A stretch of 64,000 nucleotides of DNA from Rhizobium binae (GTDB lineage Bacteria > Pseudomonadota > Alphaproteobacteria > Rhizobiales > Rhizobiaceae), in contig NZ_CP071604.1 in NCBI RefSeq assembly GCF_017357225.1, positions 4,390,001-4,454,000 on the forward strand, in the 5' to 3' direction. Numbering within the stretch: position 1 is the stretch's first letter; the number at the start of each line of letters is the position of its first letter. This document shows, piece after piece, positions 1 through 11,205 of the stretch. The notes beneath the pieces are model-generated. The model saw only the letters and a program-made list of their open reading frames with translations, did not search any database and had not been told where the DNA came from. The position numbers were made by a program, and so were the translations under genes.

Positions 1-1
1 C

Positions 2-394
<393 letters not shown>

Positions 395-461
395 TAGCAT
401 ACGATCCATCATTGATTGAAATCCCGCCGCGCGCGGGGCGAAAACACAAGGGGAGCGGAAC

Positions 462-1187
462 ATGAGCAGAGTGGCTCTGGTCACCGGAGGGACACGCGGC
501 ATCGGCGCAGCCATATCCATGGCATTGAAAAACGCCGGATACAGGGTGGCGGCAACTTATGCCGGCAATGACGAGAAGGCCAGAGCCTTTCATGACGTCA
601 CCGGCGTTGCCGTATTCAAGTGGGACGTTTCCGACTACGCTGCCTGCGGTGAAGGGGTCGCCAAGGTTGAAAGCGAAATCGGCCCGGTCGAGATTCTCGT
701 CAACAATGCCGGCATCACCCGCGATGCCATGTTCCACAAGATGACGCCGCAGCAGTGGCACGAGGTGATCAATACCAACCTCACCGGCCTATTCAACATG
801 ACGCATCAGGTCTGGACCGGCATGCGCGACCGCAGCTTCGGGCGCATTGTCAACATCTCCTCGATCAACGGCCAGAAGGGCCAGATGGGCCAAGCCAACT
901 ATTCGGCCGCCAAGGCCGGCGATCTCGGCTTCACCAAGGCGCTTGCCCAGGAAGGGGCGGCGAAAAACATTACTGTCAACGCCATCTGCCCCGGTTACAT
1001 CGGAACGGAAATGGTGCTTGCCGTGCCGGAGAAAGTGCTGAACGAGCGCATCATTCCCCAGATCCCCGTCGGCCGTCTCGGCGAGCCGGAAGAGATCGCC
1101 CGTTGCGTCACCTTCCTCGTCTCCGACGATGCCGGCTTCATCACCGGTTCAACGCTGACGGCCAATGGCGGGCAGTTCTTCGTTTAG
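462..1187 (+). CDS. phbB: Acetoacetyl-CoA reductase
   Basis: A 241-residue short-chain dehydrogenase that reduces acetoacetyl-CoA to (R)-3-hydroxybutyryl-CoA with NADPH, the second step of polyhydroxybutyrate synthesis. Visible are the N-terminal T-G-G-T-R-G-I-G dinucleotide loop, the N-N-A-G-I-T strand, the S-S-I-N-G-Q-K-G-Q segment with the catalytic Ser, and the Y-S-A-A-K catalytic Tyr/Lys. The C-terminal I-T-G-S-T-L-T-A-N-G-G-Q is typical of PhaB. A clear ribosome site (AAGGGGAG) sits 5-12 bases before ATG. It directly follows phbA and the two are likely co-transcribed. Length fits the family. Confidence 0.96.
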   Translation: MSRVALVTGGTRGIGAAISMALKNAGYRVAATYAGNDEKARAFHDVTGVAVFKWDVSDYAACGEGVAKVESEIGPVEILVNNAGITRDAMFHKMTPQQWHEVINTNLTGLFNMTHQVWTGMRDRSFGRIVNISSINGQKGQMGQANYSAAKAGDLGFTKALAQEGAAKNITVNAICPGYIGTEMVLAVPEKVLNERIIPQIPVGRLGEPEEIARCVTFLVSDDAGFITGSTLTANGGQFFV

Positions 1188-1218
1188 CCCCGGTTGACGA
1201 TCCAGATCGACTTGAAGC

Positions 1219-1250
1219 GACAGCGTCTGCCTGGCTGCGCTGTCTCTTTT
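1219..1250 (+). terminator. Putative intrinsic terminator of phbAB
   Basis: GACAGCG (1219-1225) pairs with CGCTGTC (1238-1244) over a 12-base loop and is followed by TCTTTT. It lies 31 bp after the phbB stop. Confidence 0.6.
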
Positions 1251-1289
1251 ATGTGCGGGACCGGATATCCGCAACGCGGGTTCAGAACG

Positions 1290-1448
1290 TCAGGAGCGGC
1301 TGCGGGGGTTGCGATGTCCGCGGGCTGGAATCCTGACCGGCACTGTTTGCGCCGCCCGGTCTTCGCTGCGAAGGGCTGAGATCGCGCTTGTCACGAAGGC
1401 CAAGGCGATGGGAACGGCGACGGCGGAACCCATGAAAATCTGGGCCAT
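1290..1448 (-). CDS. Small hypothetical protein with one membrane segment
   Basis: A 52-codon frame starting M-A-Q-I-F-M-G with one hydrophobic stretch (about residues 4-22, rich in Ala/Val/Ile/Phe) and an Arg-rich tail. A possible ribosome site (AAAGGGAA) lies about 9-16 bases before the ATG. The frame can be extended upstream to 1652, but that extension is Arg/Pro-rich, runs through the terminator at 1589-1616 and looks non-coding. I recognise no family. The call rests on the membrane segment and ribosome site only; chance opening in GC-rich DNA is possible. Confidence 0.35.
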   Translation of the reverse strand: MAQIFMGSAVAVPIALAFVTSAISALRSEDRAAQTVPVRIPARGHRNPRSRS

Positions 1449-1588
1449 GGAGGCGTTCCCTTTCGGTGCGTGGGCGGCTTTGTCTGCCCATTGCGCTTGA
1501 GAAGGAATATGCGGTCGGCGGGTCGACGCCGGCAGGCTCGACTTTCGAAACCGATCGTCAACGTCGCGTTGACGCAGGATGCCAGCAA

Positions 1589-1616
1589 AGAAAAACGGGC
1601 GCCAGGGCGCCCGTTG
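1589..1616 (-). terminator. Intrinsic terminator after the glycine-zipper lipoprotein gene
   Basis: Read on the minus strand, AACGGGCGCC and GGCGCCCGTT form a 10-bp perfect stem with a 2-base spacer, followed by a T-rich run (TTTTTCTTT in total). It lies 24 bp beyond the stop at 1640. Confidence 0.75.
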
Positions 1617-1639
1617 GGAGTCCGATATGATTTTGCCGG

Positions 1640-1900
1640 TCAGTAGCGGCAACGGGCCTCGTAGCGGCGGCCGTAGCGGTCGCGATAAATGCAGTAGCCG
1701 CGGCGTTCGACCGACTGGCCGATCAGCGCGCCGGTCAGACCGCCGGCAACGGCACCGACTGCGGCACCGCCCCAGCTGTTGGTTACGGCGCCGCCGATGA
1801 CCGCACCGGTGCCGGCGCCGATCGCCGTGCCCTGCTCGGTCGGAGTACAGGATGCGAGAGCGCCCACGAGCGCGCCAATGAGAACAATTTTCTTCATCAT
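1640..1900 (-). CDS. Glycine-zipper outer-membrane lipoprotein, small
   Basis: An 86-residue protein starting M-M-K-K-I-V-L-I-G with a lipobox (L-A-S-C, Cys about residue 18), so it is probably lipidated and exported. The middle is a glycine-zipper stretch (repeated G-A-x-x-G-x-A-x-x-G-x, about residues 27-64) like the YMGG/17-kDa surface antigen families, and the tail is Tyr/Arg-rich. A strong ribosome site (GGGGAG) lies 8 bases before ATG. Such proteins sit in the outer membrane; the specific role is unknown. It is followed by an intrinsic terminator and preceded 26 bp away by another tiny membrane protein gene in the same direction. Confidence 0.85.
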   Translation of the reverse strand: MMKKIVLIGALVGALASCTPTEQGTAIGAGTGAVIGGAVTNSWGGAAVGAVAGGLTGALIGQSVERRGYCIYRDRYGRRYEARCRY

Positions 1901-1926
1901 GTCGTAACTCCCCAGGTTGTCGGGCT

Positions 1927-2082
1927 TTAGATGCGCCCCATTAGTACAAGGATAATGATAATGACGAGAACTAGCCCCAAACCGCCCGAAGGTCCATAGC
2001 CCCAGCCACGGCTATAACCCCAATTCGGCAAGGCTCCGATCAAGAGTAGAATGAGGATAACGAGAAGTATCGTGCCAAGCAT
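1927..2082 (-). CDS. DUF3309-type 51-residue membrane protein
   Basis: A 51-residue protein starting M-L-G-T-I-L-L-V-I-L with two hydrophobic runs (about 3-18 and 36-49) separated by a Gly/Trp/Tyr/Pro segment (L-P-N-W-G-Y-S-R-G-W-G-Y-G-P-S-G-G). This layout matches the DUF3309 family of tiny proteobacterial membrane proteins of unknown role. An AAGGA ribosome site lies about 8 bases upstream of ATG. It is in the same direction as the glycine-zipper lipoprotein gene, which begins 26 bp beyond its stop, so the two may be co-transcribed. Family assignment is from memory of the pattern. Confidence 0.8.
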   Translation of the reverse strand: MLGTILLVILILLLIGALPNWGYSRGWGYGPSGGLGLVLVIIIILVLMGRI

Positions 2083-2889
2083 TGCGTGTTTCCTTCATTT
2101 TCATCCGCAATCTGAATGGACAAGAAACACGCATTGGCGATTTTTGTTCCCGGTTGAGCCCGCGAATTGTGATGCGGCACGATTCATGGTTTGTGATCGA
2201 TGCTGCCCAGTAAAATAGCACTATGGTTAAAAAGACGTTTAAATACAACATGTTGCGGCGAACAAAGCACGAAGATTGCAATGTCGTCGATTCGTCGGCG
2301 ATTCGTTCCGTTTTTGATCAATCCGATGACGTAAGCGCTCCCCGCTTAAACGATGTGAATTTCGTCGTCGAAAGGTTAATCCTCGGCCTGCGGCGTCAGA
2401 CGCGAGGGGCAGTCCCCCGACTGCATATAGCGGCAACACATGGCGGCGCCACCAGATCTTGCCGTGAACGAAAGGTGAAAGCGGTTTGGTCGGCGATTCG
2501 TCTCCGATTCGTTCCGGATTTGGTCGAAGGGTTAATTGGCCAGGAATGTTCGCTTGGCAAAAAGCGCACGGCCGACCGCCGGCAAGGCGATGGAGATGCG
2601 AACAGGAGAGAGTCTCCCGATTCAGCATCTAGTGGAAAAAAGTGATTCAAAATCAATACTTAGCCGTGAACAAAAGCTGAATCCGCGGGAGTCAGCGATT
2701 CGTCGCTGATTCGTTCTCAGGCTGTTCTGAATCGGAAATGCAGGCGTCCCGGATGACTCGCAGAGGTCGTAATCCTCGCTGCATTTTAAAATCTGCCCTT
2801 GCGTTTGCGGCGGCAGCTGTCCATGTGTTCTGTGCCTCCGTCGAGAGGCGACAATTTTCCTGGGGCCGCCTGCCTCTTTTGCATGGACC
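2083..2889. other. 807-bp non-coding region rich in GANTC sites
   Basis: No convincing gene lies between the DUF3309 gene and the helicase gene. The open frames here have no ribosome site and biased composition. The region holds the threefold repeat described separately, a GCAGTC-cccc-GACTGC inverted repeat at 2409-2424, and an excess of GANTC motifs: starts at 2181, 2289, 2300, 2495, 2506, 2610, 2619, 2644, 2679, 2689, 2697, 2708, 2729 and 2755. Promoters for both flanking genes must lie in it but I could not place them. Confidence 0.7.
2289..2718. repeat. Three spaced copies of a 22-bp repeat built on GATTCGT
   Basis: Copies at 2289-2310, 2495-2516 and 2697-2718 follow the pattern GATTCGTC-nnn-GATTCGTTC. 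They share all positions except the three central bases and the last two. Inside each copy GATTCGT recurs with an 11-bp period. Copies are 206 and 202 bp apart. Similarity between the second and third extends leftward to a GCCGTGAAC block (2461 and about 2663). Each copy carries two GANTC methylation sites. Confidence 0.75.
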
Positions 2890-6081
<3,192 letters not shown>

Positions 6082-6083
6082 TC

Positions 6084-6488
6084 ATGGGCGGGGAGACACA
6101 GCCGGTAAGCGGTTCGCGCCAGCGCATCGACAAGTGGCTGTTCTTCACGCGCATGGTGAAGTCGCGTTCGCTGGCGCAGAGCCATGTCCAGTCGGGGCAC
6201 GTGCGCATCAACGGCGAGCGCTGTAGCCAACCGAGTCAGATGGTCAAGCCGGGCGACCGCATCGAGTTGACGCTGGAACGGCGTGACGTCGTTCTCATCG
6301 TGCGTCTCGCCGGCGAGCGGCGGGGGCCCTACGAGGAGGCCCGCCTGCTCTATGACGACCAATCGCCGCCGCCGGATGAGGCAAAACGCCTCACCCCCTA
6401 CGAGCAGGCGATCCGCGCCACCGGGGCCGGCCGTCCGACCAAAAAGGAAAGACGCGCGATCGACAGGCTGATGTCGGACGAGGATTAG
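6084..6488 (+). CDS. S4-domain RNA-binding protein, Hsp15 (HslR) family
   Basis: A 134-residue protein. Residues about 13-60 form an S4 domain (R-I-D-K-W-L-F-F-T-R, then S-G-H-V-R-I-N-G and the V-K-P-G-D turn). The Lys/Arg-rich C-terminus matches heat-shock protein 15, which binds stalled 50S subunits carrying nascent chains. The ATG lies 2 bp after the helicase stop, so translation is probably coupled. The role in this organism is inferred from the family. Confidence 0.88.
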   Translation: MGGETQPVSGSRQRIDKWLFFTRMVKSRSLAQSHVQSGHVRINGERCSQPSQMVKPGDRIELTLERRDVVLIVRLAGERRGPYEEARLLYDDQSPPPDEAKRLTPYEQAIRATGAGRPTKKERRAIDRLMSDED

Positions 6489-6679
6489 AAAACTCTGCTC
6501 GACGCGACGGCTTTTGCAGATCGTTTATCCTTGAAATCCGGCGATAAAGCCGATACGTCACTGACAACCTGCCGGAAGCGTGCTTGCCTCCCAAGCCTGT
6601 CCACGCTTCGTTCGGCACGGGGATAGGCGCGACGTTCCAGGTTGCCCGGCCCCACCGCATGGAAATCCTGGAGTTCTTC

Positions 6680-7018
6680 ATGACCTACGTCGTGACCGAC
6701 AATTGCATCAAGTGCAAATACACCGATTGCGTAGAAGTCTGCCCCGTCGACTGCTTCTATGAAGGCGAGAATTTCCTCGTCATTCATCCCGACGAATGCA
6801 TCGATTGCGGCGTCTGTGAGCCCGAATGTCCCGCCGAGGCGATCAAGCCGGATACCGAGCCGGGCCTCGACAAGTGGCTGAAGATCAATACCGAATATGC
6901 CAGCATCTGGCCGAACATCACGGTCAAGAAGGACCCGCTGCCGGAGGCCAAGGAGATGGACGGCCAGACCGGTAAATTCGAGAAATATTTCTCCGAAAAA
7001 CCTGGTTCCGGCGACTGA
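6680..7018 (+). CDS. fdxA: 7Fe ferredoxin FdxA
   Basis: A 112-residue ferredoxin with both cluster motifs near the N-terminus: [14 protein letters not shown] for the first site and [12 protein letters not shown] for the second. This is the [3Fe-4S]/[4Fe-4S] arrangement of FdxA. The C-terminal extension ending E-K-Y-F-S is typical. The start M-T-Y-V-V is preceded by GGAG 7-10 bases upstream. The frame is open 96 bp further upstream, but that part does not resemble a ferredoxin. It works as a soluble cytoplasmic electron carrier. Monocistronic, between the S4 gene and carD. Confidence 0.95.
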   Translation: MTYVVTDNCIKCKYTDCVEVCPVDCFYEGENFLVIHPDECIDCGVCEPECPAEAIKPDTEPGLDKWLKINTEYASIWPNITVKKDPLPEAKEMDGQTGKFEKYFSEKPGSGD

Positions 7019-7412
7019 TTCGGCTGCGCGATTTGACCGCAGGATTTGGGCATTTCCGCGATGAAACGTTTTAAATCCTGCGTGTCTGAGATGGGTGATG
7101 TGTGTTGCCCGCATGACTCAGGCGAAGCAAATTATTGATTTCCTCATATTTTTATGATAGGTTTCGCCTACTGTTCCATTTGTGGCATGGCGCATGCCCA
7201 AAACCATCACGAAAGCAGAACAAATCCGTACGCGGTTTCCGTGACATATCAACGCTTTGAGCGCCGGGTCCCCCAGATCGCGCGCAAGAAGTCCTTGCTT
7301 TTGCCTGATGGGACCAGAGTGAAGTCACCCGACGGATGCAACCGTCTCAACCGGGCCTGACTGACCCGGCTCCGGCCGCCGCCGGATGCGTAACAGGGAG
7401 TTTTTGAATAGA
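7019..7412. other. fdxA-carD intergenic region with a long inverted repeat
   Basis: A perfect 10-bp inverted repeat, CGCAGGATTT (7038-7047) and AAATCCTGCG (7073-7082), encloses 25 bases. It may terminate fdxA transcription, although no T-run follows. The rest, to the carD start, probably holds the carD promoter and leader. A 68-codon frame at 7154-7360 has no family features and no clear ribosome site. Confidence 0.55.
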
Positions 7413-7985
7413 ATGACGACTCAGCAGAAAAAACCTTCTACAGCACGTCACGGCTTCAAGACCGGTGAATCGATCGTCTACCCCGCTCACGGCGTCGGTA
7501 CCATCACTGCTATTGAAGAGCAAGAAGTTGCCGGCATGAAGCTCGAACTTTTCGTTATCGATTTCGAGAAGGATAAGATGCGCCTGAAGGTTCCGGTCGC
7601 GAAGGCGATGAGCATCGGCATGCGCAAGCTTTCGGAAACGGATTTCGTCGATCGTGCATTGAAGGTTGTGCAGGGCAAGGCGCGCATCAAGCGGACCATG
7701 TGGTCCCGCCGCGCCCAGGAATATGATGCCAAGATCAATTCCGGCGATCTGATTTCCATCGCTGAAGTCGTCCGTGATCTTTATCGTGCGGAAAACCAGC
7801 CCGAGCAGTCCTATTCCGAACGGCAGCTCTACGAGGCCGCGCTCGACCGGATGGCGCGCGAGATCGCCGCTGTTAACAAGATGTCGGAAACCGAGGCTGT
7901 CCGCCTCGTCGAAACCAACCTCAACAAGGGCCCGAAGCGCGGCAAAGCCATCGAAGAAGACGATTCGCAGGACGAAGCCGCATAA
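7413..7985 (+). CDS. carD: CarD-family RNA polymerase-binding regulator
   Basis: A 190-residue protein. After a short polar head, the N-terminal CarD/TRCF RNA-polymerase-interacting domain begins at about residue 13 (F-K-T-G-E-S-I-V-Y-P-A-H-G-V-G). The helical DNA-binding part follows (R-A-L-K-V-V-Q-G-K-A, W-S-R-R-A-Q-E-Y, E-V-V-R-D-L-Y-R). The tail is acidic. CarD binds the polymerase beta subunit and stabilises open complexes. The ATG at 7413 is preceded by CAGGGAG about 12 bases upstream. Length matches alphaproteobacterial CarD. A strong terminator follows, so it is a single-gene unit. Confidence 0.94.
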   Translation: MTTQQKKPSTARHGFKTGESIVYPAHGVGTITAIEEQEVAGMKLELFVIDFEKDKMRLKVPVAKAMSIGMRKLSETDFVDRALKVVQGKARIKRTMWSRRAQEYDAKINSGDLISIAEVVRDLYRAENQPEQSYSERQLYEAALDRMAREIAAVNKMSETEAVRLVETNLNKGPKRGKAIEEDDSQDEAA

Positions 7986-8006
7986 GGCGACCCTGTTTTT
8001 CCAATG

Positions 8007-8037
8007 AAAAAACCCGGCCTTCGTGCCGGGTTTTTTA
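8007..8037 (+). terminator. Strong intrinsic terminator of carD
   Basis: AACCCGGC (8011-8018) and GCCGGGTT (8025-8032) form an 8-bp stem with a 6-base loop, flanked by an A-run before and a T-run after. It begins about 20 bp after the carD stop and may work both ways. Confidence 0.92.
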
Positions 8038-8361
8038 TTGGAACTTTTTCCTGACTGCCGCGTTTATCATACGTAATTGCGGACTGCTCGTCGAGCGCTG
8101 GCTCTTCGGCTCGCCGCTGTTCTATCAATGTTCGGTGAGGAGCGGATCATGCCTTTTCAATATTGCCCCTTCGGCAACATGGAGAAACAGGTCCAACCCG
8201 GCCGCTTTAGCGGCTCATGATGAAAAATAGGGCCTCCCGCTGAAAAGTCCAGGGGTGAGGCCTTCATGCATTCGGAACCCCATTGAGTCCGGACAGCGAT
8301 GTTCCGGAGGGTGAGTTTTATTGTCTATTTTGAGGGCGAAGGCCTGTTTCGGGAGATCGAT
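8038..8361. other. rpoH upstream region
   Basis: No gene seen in these 324 bp. A GGAAC at 8274-8278 and a GTTCC at 8301-8305 resemble parts of an EcfG-type promoter, but their separation of 22 bases is too long for that sigma factor. The rpoH promoter is not assigned. Confidence 0.5.
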
Positions 8362-9225
8362 ATGAAGAACATGTCTGCAGACCGGCGCATGATCAAAATC
8401 GCGATGGCCGCCCCCTATCTCGCCCGCCAGGAAGAGCATGATCTCGCCACCCGCTGGAAAGATCACGACGATCGCGGTGCGCGCAACCAGATCGCCATGG
8501 CGCATATGCGCCTGGTGATCTCCATGGCCGGCAAGTTCCGCAATTTCGGCCTGCCGATGAGCGACCTCGTGCAGGAGGGCTATGTCGGCCTGCTGGAGGC
8601 AGCCGCGCGTTTCGAACCGGAACGCGACGTGCGCTTTTCGACCTATGCCAGCTGGTGGATCCGGGCGTCGATCCAGGACTATATCCTGCGCAACTGGTCG
8701 ATCGTGCGCGGCGGCACGAGTTCGGCGCAGAAGGCGCTCTTCTTCAATCTGCGCCGCCTGCGCGCCAAGCTCGCCAAGGGCGACACGCAACTGACACTGC
8801 AATCCATTCATCAGGAAATTGCCGCCGCCCTAGGCGTCAGTCTTGCCGACGTTCAGACCATGGATGCCAGGCTTTCCGGCAACGATGCTTCGCTGCAGGC
8901 GCCATCCGTCTCCGGCGATGCCGAGAGCGCCGAGAAGATGGATTTTCTCGTCAGCGACGACCCGCTGCCCGACGAACAGGTCTCCAACATGATCGACGGC
9001 GAACGCCGCCGCATCTGGCTAGCCTCGGCGTTGAAGCATCTCAACGAACGCGAAATGAAGATCATCAGCGCACGGCGGCTGGCCGAAGATGGCGCCACGC
9101 TCGAGGAGCTCGGCGCCGATCTCGGCATTTCCAAGGAGCGGGTGCGCCAGATCGAAAGCCGGGCGATGGAAAAACTTCGCACCGCGCTGGTCAGCGCCGA
9201 CCCGCATATGGCGGCCTACGCTTGA
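8362..9225 (+). CDS. rpoH2: RNA polymerase heat-shock-type sigma factor, RpoH2 type
   Basis: A 287-residue sigma-70-family protein of the RpoH class. Region 2 includes D-L-V-Q-E-G-Y-V-G-L and the F-S-T-Y-A-S-W-W-I-R-A block. The RpoH-box-like segment Q-K-A-L-F-F-N-L-R-R-L-R follows, then region 4 with the helix-turn-helix T-L-E-E-L-G-A-D-L-G-I-S-K-E-R-V-R-Q-I. It directs polymerase to heat- or oxidative-stress promoters. Rhizobia carry two RpoH paralogues; the divergent N-terminus and A-A-P-Y-L-A suggest the second (RpoH2), from memory. The ATG with GGGAG 7 bases upstream is preferred over an earlier in-frame start at 8299. Confidence 0.9.
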   Translation: MKNMSADRRMIKIAMAAPYLARQEEHDLATRWKDHDDRGARNQIAMAHMRLVISMAGKFRNFGLPMSDLVQEGYVGLLEAAARFEPERDVRFSTYASWWIRASIQDYILRNWSIVRGGTSSAQKALFFNLRRLRAKLAKGDTQLTLQSIHQEIAAALGVSLADVQTMDARLSGNDASLQAPSVSGDAESAEKMDFLVSDDPLPDEQVSNMIDGERRRIWLASALKHLNEREMKIISARRLAEDGATLEELGADLGISKERVRQIESRAMEKLRTALVSADPHMAAYA

Positions 9226-9252
9226 ATCTTTCCCCTCCAGCAGCACTGACTG

Positions 9253-9277
9253 GCCCGGCTTAAGCCGGGCTTTTTTT
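9253..9277 (+). terminator. Intrinsic terminator of rpoH2
   Basis: An 18-bp perfect palindrome built on GCCCGGCTT/AAGCCGGGC (9253-9270) is followed by seven T. The T-run overlaps the stop codon of the convergent protease gene. Confidence 0.92.
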
Positions 9278-10820
9278 ACTCGGCAATGATCTTGACGCGA
9301 TCGCCGGGCGAAACGGCTGCACCCGTGGGCAGGGCATTGATGAGCTTGAAGAGATCGAGCTTGCGGTCGGTGCCCATCATGCGGGCTGCGAGCGTCGAGA
9401 CATTCTCGCCCGGCCGCACCGTGACGACACGGATGCGCAGCGGCTTCAGCGAGGCGGCTTCCGCCGGGGTCATGCGCCGGAAACTCGCGCGCAGGACATC
9501 GGCCGTCGGCTCAAGGGCGTCGCTGCCTTTCGGCACCGCGGTCAAGAAACGGAAGATCTGCGCATTGTTGCGGATCACGGTGACATCGAAATCCCAGCGG
9601 TCGGCGCTGGCGCGCGCGGTCGCAGCTTCCATGCCATTGACGGTGATCTGCTGGATGGTCGACGGGTCGAGGCCGGTGACCCAGCCGCTGGAGATATAAT
9701 TGGTGAGGCTCTGGTTCTGGTTGTCGGCGACGCCATCGAAGCGGACGGCGATGTCGTTCGGACCGGTCGCCATCACAGCCTCGACCTTGTTGTCGATGTG
9801 GAAGTCCGGAGGAACGTCGAAGCGGATGCCGAGACCGCCGTGCAGGAAGGTCTGGCCGCGCACATAACCTTCCTCCGGGCTGTCGCCGTACAGCAGACCG
9901 TCTATGCCGTCGAGATAATAATCGCGGCCCTTGTCGCCGACCGAACCTTCCTGGCCGAAGGCCCGCGCATGGGTGCGGGCGAGATCGATGCGCTGTGCGG
10001 AATTCGGGTGGCTCGACAGGAAGTCGAGGCTCTGGTCGGCCTCCGGGTCGACCGACATGAAGCGGCTGTAAGCTGCCATGGAATCGAGGAAGCGGGCGGC
10101 GGCGTAGGGATCGTAGCCGGCTTCGCCGAGCATGCGCACACCGATGACATCAGCCTGCAACTCCTGCTGCCGGGAGAAGGCGGCGAGCCGCAGCTTGCCG
10201 CGGGCCAGCGCCTGTTTGCCGGCGATATCGCTGGAGAGCACCTCGGCGACGACGCGGCTGGCGATGACCTCCGCCTCTTCGCGCTTCTGCCGCTCGATGC
10301 CGTGGTTCGCCGTCACGTGGCCCATTTCGTGCGACAGCACGGCGGCGACCTCCGAGGCGTCGTTGGCAAGGGCGAGCAGGCCGCGGGTGACGTAGAGATA
10401 ACCGCCCGGCAGTGCAAAGGCGTTGATGGCCGGCGAGTTCAGAATGGTGATGCGGTAGGACTGGCTCGGATTTTCCGATACCGCCGTCAGCGCGCCGGCG
10501 ATGCGGGCGACGAGACGCTCGGTCTTGGCATCCTTATATTCGCCGCCGTAGCTTGCCACGATGCGCGGATGCTCGCGGGCGCCCATCGCCGCACGCGGGT
10601 CGTTCTTCTGCACCTCATCAACGATCTGCGGATTGGAAGACGGCGATATGCTGGGCTGATAGGATTGTTCGATCAGCGATTGACACCCGTTCAGCGCCAT
10701 TGCGACGGCTGAAAGCAGCATGAGACGGCGCGCGAAACGGCGCGGCGCGGAGATGACATCACTGGAAAGCGCGGGCGATTTCCACGTCGTCAGGCTGTCC
10801 AGTCTGGTTCTCCGCATCAT
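9276..10820 (-). CDS. M48-family metalloprotease lipoprotein
   Basis: About 514 residues. The N-terminus has a hydrophobic segment ending in a lipobox-like L-N-G-C, so it is probably a periplasm-facing lipoprotein. The Zn site H-E-M-G-H lies near residue 164, with the third-ligand region E-L-Q-A-D further on. A TPR-like middle and a C-terminal LysM-like segment (V-T-V-R-P-G-E-N-V-S-T-L-A) follow. This matches BepA/YfgC-like proteases that act on outer-membrane protein assembly, here with an added peptidoglycan-binding end. The start at 10820 is uncertain: no clear ribosome site precedes it, and a Met at 10721 just before the lipobox region is an alternative. Stop overlaps the rpoH2 terminator. 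Confidence 0.88.
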   Translation of the reverse strand: MMRRTRLDSLTTWKSPALSSDVISAPRRFARRLMLLSAVAMALNGCQSLIEQSYQPSISPSSNPQIVDEVQKNDPRAAMGAREHPRIVASYGGEYKDAKTERLVARIAGALTAVSENPSQSYRITILNSPAINAFALPGGYLYVTRGLLALANDASEVAAVLSHEMGHVTANHGIERQKREEAEVIASRVVAEVLSSDIAGKQALARGKLRLAAFSRQQELQADVIGVRMLGEAGYDPYAAARFLDSMAAYSRFMSVDPEADQSLDFLSSHPNSAQRIDLARTHARAFGQEGSVGDKGRDYYLDGIDGLLYGDSPEEGYVRGQTFLHGGLGIRFDVPPDFHIDNKVEAVMATGPNDIAVRFDGVADNQNQSLTNYISSGWVTGLDPSTIQQITVNGMEAATARASADRWDFDVTVIRNNAQIFRFLTAVPKGSDALEPTADVLRASFRRMTPAEAASLKPLRIRVVTVRPGENVSTLAARMMGTDRKLDLFKLINALPTGAAVSPGDRVKIIAE

Positions 10821-11205
10821 GTCACTGCTTTGCCGGTTTGCCGCAGATCGAGACCGGCCTTGGCAAGGGAAACTCAACAGGTGCGCACCCCTGATCTCGC
10901 GCTGCACAATAGGCCGATACAAGTCCTTGCTGTAGCTGATTTACGCATCGGTTGCATAGCGAGACTCTACTTAATTGTGGCGCCGTTGCATTTTGGCAAT
11001 GCCTCAATCGTTGAGGCCCCCTTCGCTCGGATGAAATTATGGCGAAAGTTCTGTCATGCGGGGCAGATTTGGCGGCGGCGCGGAAAAAGAACGGAGTGAT
11101 CGAGGCAATCCCTGCGCTAACAGCAACAGCGCGCGAAAATCACAACTCCTGATCGTGATTTCCGCGGGGCGGCGCCTGTTATGACGCAATCCAGTTACGA
11201 TCGGG
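10821..11205. other. Intergenic region with an imperfect 12-bp inverted repeat
   Basis: No gene seen in 385 bp. CGCGAAAATCAC (11132-11143) and GTGATTTCCGCG (11155-11166) form a stem with one mismatch around an 11-base loop, just downstream of the minus-strand MFS gene. It may end that transcript, though no T-run follows the stem. The rest should hold the protease promoter. Confidence 0.5.

Noticed and set aside
2223..2645. 140-codon frame in the region before the helicase
   Set aside because: No ribosome site; the frame crosses the repeat copies and its residues follow repeat sequence. Kept as non-coding.
7154..7360. 68-codon frame between fdxA and carD
   Set aside because: No family, no ribosome site, and located where the carD leader is expected.
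8274..8305. GGAAC...GTTCC as an EcfG-type promoter for rpoH2
   Set aside because: Spacing of 22 bases does not fit the usual 16-17; no other match found.
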